Below are positions 60,834-64,000 of a DNA stretch of 64,000 nt, piece after piece. The stretch is taken from assembly GCA_963751695.1 (NCBI GenBank), contig CAVVVP010000003.1, positions 806,001 to 870,000 on the forward strand. Direction: 5' to 3'. Position numbers and translations under genes: made by a program. The notes under the pieces were generated by a model. It saw only the letters and a program-made list of their open reading frames with translations. It was not told the DNA's origin and did no database searches. This DNA comes from SZUA-22 sp963751695. GTDB lineage: Bacteria > Bacteroidota > Ignavibacteria > Ignavibacteriales > Melioribacteraceae. Numbering within the stretch: the stretch's first letter is position 1; each line of letters begins with the position of its first letter.

Positions 60834-62582
60834 TTATCCAATCTCTTCGAGTTCCTCTTCCAACAATTGCTTGTTATATAATTCAAAATAGATTCCTTCA
60901 AGTTGCAGAAGTTGATCATGATTCCCTTCTTCCTTAATGATTCCATCAGAAATAACAATTATGTTATCTGCATCCTTTACGGTTGAGATTCTGTGACTTA
61001 TGATGATACTCGTTCTATCTTTCATGAACACTTTTAAATTATGTAAGATTTCTTCTTCGGTTTTAGTGTCAACGGCAGACAAGCTATCATCCAGAATTAA
61101 AATTTTTGGATTTATTGCCAAAGCCCTCGACAAACATGTACGCTGTTTTTGTCCACCAGATAAGGTGATTCCACGCTCACCTAGGATTGTCTCATATCTA
61201 TCTGGGAAGTCTTTAACGTCTTTATCAAGCTGAGATATTTCAGAAACATGATTTAGTAATTCTTCATCATTTGTTCTTGTGCCAAAAAGAATGTTGTTCT
61301 TAAGAGTATCAGAAAAAAGAAATGTTTCCTGCGGAACCATTCCAATATTATTTCTAAGAACCGAGACTGGGAATGTTTTTATATCTTTTCCATCTATTAA
61401 AACTTTACCCGAAACTGAATCGTACAAACGGGGAATTAAATTCACAAAGCTTGTTTTCCCTACACCCGTGTGACCAACTATCGCAAGAGTCTTGCCTTTT
61501 GGTATTTCCAAATTCACGTTCTCTAGAACAGAGCTATGATTTTCACCATACTGAAATGAAACATTTTCAAACTTAATACTTCCGTCAATAGTATTTATCG
61601 AATGATCAGTTATTTCTGAATCTTTTATCTCTACTGATTCACTATATATTTTTTGAAGTCTCTTTAGACTTGCATCGGCCTGCTGAATTATGTTTGCAAC
61701 CCACCCAAAAGCGATTGTAGGCCAAATCAATAAGCCCAAGTAGGCAACAAAAGCTACAATGTCGCCAAGTGTAAGTTGGTTTACTATTACCATTCCACCA
61801 CCAACAAGAATTACAACTATAATCGATAATCCAGTTATCAAAAAAAGGAGAGGCATAAAGAATGCTTGGATCCTTATCTTATCCATATTTCGTTTTAAGT
61901 AATCATCACTCATCTTCGAAAATTCGTTAATCTCGTTTTCTTCTCTAACATATGATTTTATTACTCTGATCCCTGAGAAATTCTCTTGCGCTCTAGCTGT
62001 TAGATCTGAAAACTTCTCTTGGATTAAAGTAAACTTAGAGTGAATTTTCTTGCTCAACTTATACACAAGGTAAGAAAGGATAGGTAAAGGGAGTAGAGAG
62101 TAAATTGTTAATTCTATGCTTAGTGATATCATGATTGAGATCACAATCACAAATTTTACAAATGTGTCAATGGAATACATTACAGCGGGGCCAACATACA
62201 TGCGCACTGCAGCAATATCATTTGTAGCATGTGCCATTATGTTTCCGGTAGAATTATTTTGATAAAATCTATAAGATAATTTGATTAAATGCTGCCAAAA
62301 ATCTTGTCGCAGATCATATTCGATTTCCCTCGATACTACAATGATTGTTTGACGTATGAGAAAACGAAATACACCACTGATTACGGCAGCACCAAATATC
62401 ATTAGTGAATATTTTACTATTAGATCAAAACTTAAATTATTCTGAATTGCATCAACACTATCACGTAGTAATAGCGGAATATAAACTTGAGTAATATCTG
62501 AAATCAGAATAAATACAATCCCAAGTAACAATTTTCCCTTATAGCGCTTAAAATACTTATTTAATGAAAATAATCTTACCAT
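60834..62582 (-). CDS. ABC exporter half-transporter with degenerate Walker B (BmrC-like)
   Basis: A 582-residue protein with six membrane helices (about 15-310) and a nucleotide-binding domain: Walker A GHTGVGKTSF, signature LSGGQKQR, Walker B LILDDSLSAVD where the catalytic Glu is Asp. The pairing with the next gene (32 bp downstream) matches the heterodimeric YheI/YheH (BmrC/BmrD) class. First gene of the unit with the second half-transporter and fbp. Confidence 0.92.
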   Translation of the reverse strand: MVRLFSLNKYFKRYKGKLLLGIVFILISDITQVYIPLLLRDSVDAIQNNLSFDLIVKYSLMIFGAAVISGVFRFLIRQTIIVVSREIEYDLRQDFWQHLIKLSYRFYQNNSTGNIMAHATNDIAAVRMYVGPAVMYSIDTFVKFVIVISIMISLSIELTIYSLLPLPILSYLVYKLSKKIHSKFTLIQEKFSDLTARAQENFSGIRVIKSYVREENEINEFSKMSDDYLKRNMDKIRIQAFFMPLLFLITGLSIIVVILVGGGMVIVNQLTLGDIVAFVAYLGLLIWPTIAFGWVANIIQQADASLKRLQKIYSESVEIKDSEITDHSINTIDGSIKFENVSFQYGENHSSVLENVNLEIPKGKTLAIVGHTGVGKTSFVNLIPRLYDSVSGKVLIDGKDIKTFPVSVLRNNIGMVPQETFLFSDTLKNNILFGTRTNDEELLNHVSEISQLDKDVKDFPDRYETILGERGITLSGGQKQRTCLSRALAINPKILILDDSLSAVDTKTEEEILHNLKVFMKDRTSIIISHRISTVKDADNIIVISDGIIKEEGNHDQLLQLEGIYFELYNKQLLEEELEEIG

Positions 62583-62756
62583 GTATCCAATTTTAAGTTA
62601 TTTTCAAAGATAGTGAAAAAAGGATGTAAGTGAAATAATAGATGAGTATTGCACAAATTTTTGTATTAAATATTTCTTTCAAGGTTTTAAGAATTTATTG
62701 TTATTTTAAATTTTAACTATCTCTAAATCATATTTAATATAAAACATGGAGGTACA

Positions 62757-64000
62757 TTGAAAAGAAATACAACAAAGTTCCAAGTAACTCTACATCTATT
62801 GTTATTCCTCTCAATCGTGCCTTACAAGTTTTTATATGGATGGGTCTATCCTGAACATAAAGATATTGCTGTGCTTGCAATAAAGAATTTGAGTCAAGAT
62901 CACAGAACTGTTCTTGATAATCTCTGGGCATCTGCTCGTGTTGGTTACGAATCAAGATTACCTGTTTCCATTATCGATAACTCCCACGGATACATTGACT
63001 ATCCCTCATGGTCAGCAATTTCGGGCGATCACTCATGTTCCCCAGAAAATATGTTACACAATGTTCTTGAGACAGAATGGATTATTGATGTTTCAGATAT
63101 TGCTGCTGAATTAAAGGTAAAACTTGGAGAGTCTGAAAATCATTACGAAATTATAAATTCACTTAGAGATTCTGATAATAAATTTCAGCGTGCTGATCCC
63201 GAATATGCAACACGTGCAGGTTCAAATAATGTTCATTTTTTAATACCATTACCTGAAGTTTCATCAACTTCAAGCGAATATGCCAAAGCATGTTTTTCTA
63301 GTGGGGTTGAGTCAAATGCCCTTGCCGCATATTCTTATTTTCATTTAAGTGCTCTGTCTAAATTATTGAAATTACACAAAGTTGGATTATCCGAGAAGAA
63401 CAAATCCAAACTGGTATTGGCAGCATTAGCTGATGAAGCTTTCGCGCTTCACTTTCTCGAGGATGTCTTTGCTTCAGGTCATGTAGCAGGCACTTGGGGT
63501 AATGCATCACAGAGAAAAGGAACACATGACTATTATAATGAACAAGGATTAGCAGCAACCACATGGGATGGAAAAGATGTAATCTTAATGGGAGATGCAT
63601 ATATGCGTCTTGAAGATGCAGAACTTGCTGCTCTCACTGTTCAAATGAGCCTGGAACAATTCATACAAACAGCCATTGGAAATATTCGCCCAGAGTTTTT
63701 AGTTAATAGTCAGTCAGATGATGAACCAAATAGTTTTAATGTTTGTAAAATTGACCAAATTCCAGAAGTCTTTGATAAAGAAATTGTAGATTTTATGAAA
63801 CCTATTTTAATTACGACACCAAAACCAGGCCTAGCAACCGGACTTGGAGCACTACCACGGTTTCGTTCAGAGCTGGGACTTTTTATTGGCGCTGCTCCAT
63901 CAATTAGAGGATTAACCTATAGTTCTGGATTTGGGATTGAACAAGAAGTTGAAGGAGCAATAGGTTCTATCGAAGCTGCCGTTCGTGTTGGAATTGGATT
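62757..64000 (+). CDS. Zinc-dependent phospholipase C / P1-nuclease-like protein (partial, runs off the window)
   Basis: An open frame of 414 codons to the window edge, starting with TTG 4 nt after GGAGG (62748-62752). A signal peptide (FQVTLHLLLFLSIVPYKFLYG) is followed by the mature Trp-containing start WVYPEHKDIAVLAI, SHGYIDYPSWS, ADEAFALHFLEDVFASGHVAG and KGTHDYYNEQG. The spacing of W/H/D residues and the HFLxDxFxxGHV helix resemble the trinuclear zinc site of bacterial phospholipase C and S1/P1 nucleases. The C-terminal part beyond is unseen and may be a barrel or sorting domain. Substrate unknown. Confidence 0.7.
   Translation, partial: MKRNTTKFQVTLHLLLFLSIVPYKFLYGWVYPEHKDIAVLAIKNLSQDHRTVLDNLWASARVGYESRLPVSIIDNSHGYIDYPSWSAISGDHSCSPENMLHNVLETEWIIDVSDIAAELKVKLGESENHYEIINSLRDSDNKFQRADPEYATRAGSNNVHFLIPLPEVSSTSSEYAKACFSSGVESNALAAYSYFHLSALSKLLKLHKVGLSEKNKSKLVLAALADEAFALHFLEDVFASGHVAGTWGNASQRKGTHDYYNEQGLAATTWDGKDVILMGDAYMRLEDAELAALTVQMSLEQFIQTAIGNIRPEFLVNSQSDDEPNSFNVCKIDQIPEVFDKEIVDFMKPILITTPKPGLATGLGALPRFRSELGLFIGAAPSIRGLTYSSGFGIEQEVEGAIGSIEAAVRVGIG

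Noticed and set aside
1..64000. tRNA genes, CRISPR arrays, insertion sequences and prophage genes
   Set aside because: I saw no cloverleaf-type tRNA ends, no regularly spaced repeats and no transposase, integrase or phage structural protein; a dedicated tRNA or repeat search could still find something missed by eye.

Overview
The window is A+T-rich chromosomal DNA with no rRNA, tRNA, CRISPR array, insertion sequence or phage gene that I can see. Three things point to an Ignavibacteria-like member of the Bacteroidota/Chlorobi (FCB) group: a secreted protein ending in a type IX secretion sorting domain with the YPNPFNP signature, promoter-like elements of the Bacteroidota TTG...TAnnTT kind, and the gene families present. 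An anaerobic or facultative life is suggested by an [FeFe]-hydrogenase, a 13-haem cytochrome and a membrane redox module.

Layout: 1-2.7 kb radical SAM enzyme and an ECF sigma/anti-sigma/coiled-coil trio; 2.7-9.5 kb alkylation repair, a nitrogen operon (PII, ammonium transporter, porin), an MFS transporter and an M1 peptidase; 9.6-16.6 kb a complete histidine operon (transcribed leftward, G-D-C-B-H-A-F-IE); 17.0-24.4 kb a divergent arginine operon (C-J-B-D-R-G-H); 24.4-29.8 kb a gingipain-like protein, leuS and serS; 29.8-45.4 kb a redox and signalling island; 45.6-49.4 kb a stand-alone trpB and a pullulanase-type enzyme; 49.4-64 kb a VanX-like dipeptidase, a six-PAS hybrid kinase, pckA, two lipopolysaccharide-core glycosyltransferases, fbp, a heterodimeric ABC exporter and the start of a zinc phospholipase C/P1-nuclease-like protein that runs off the window.

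Most striking are three short unannotated leader ORFs with runs of the cognate codons in front of amino-acid genes: three consecutive His codons before hisG, an Arg-rich tail before argC, and four consecutive Trp codons before trpB. The his and trp leaders are followed by mutually exclusive terminator and antiterminator hairpins, and the end of each leader ORF supplies the antiterminator strand. All three start codons lie within about 10 nt of the promoter -7 element, so the leaders appear to be leaderless or nearly so.

The redox island combines a sigma-54 activator with a cysteine-bearing PAS domain, a near-consensus -24/-12 promoter with an upstream palindrome, a NifX-like protein, an Fe-S/NrfD/multihaem cytochrome module, a sensor kinase with two haem c motifs and a zinc-ribbon-like insertion inside its ATPase domain, and two receiver-GcvH-like fusions lacking the lipoyl lysine. 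It converges on a hydCBA hydrogenase operon that carries its own response regulator and a kinase with a Glu-substituted receiver. I read this as a hydrogen/redox electron-transfer system with dedicated sensing of its redox state; the functional link is inference from gene order.
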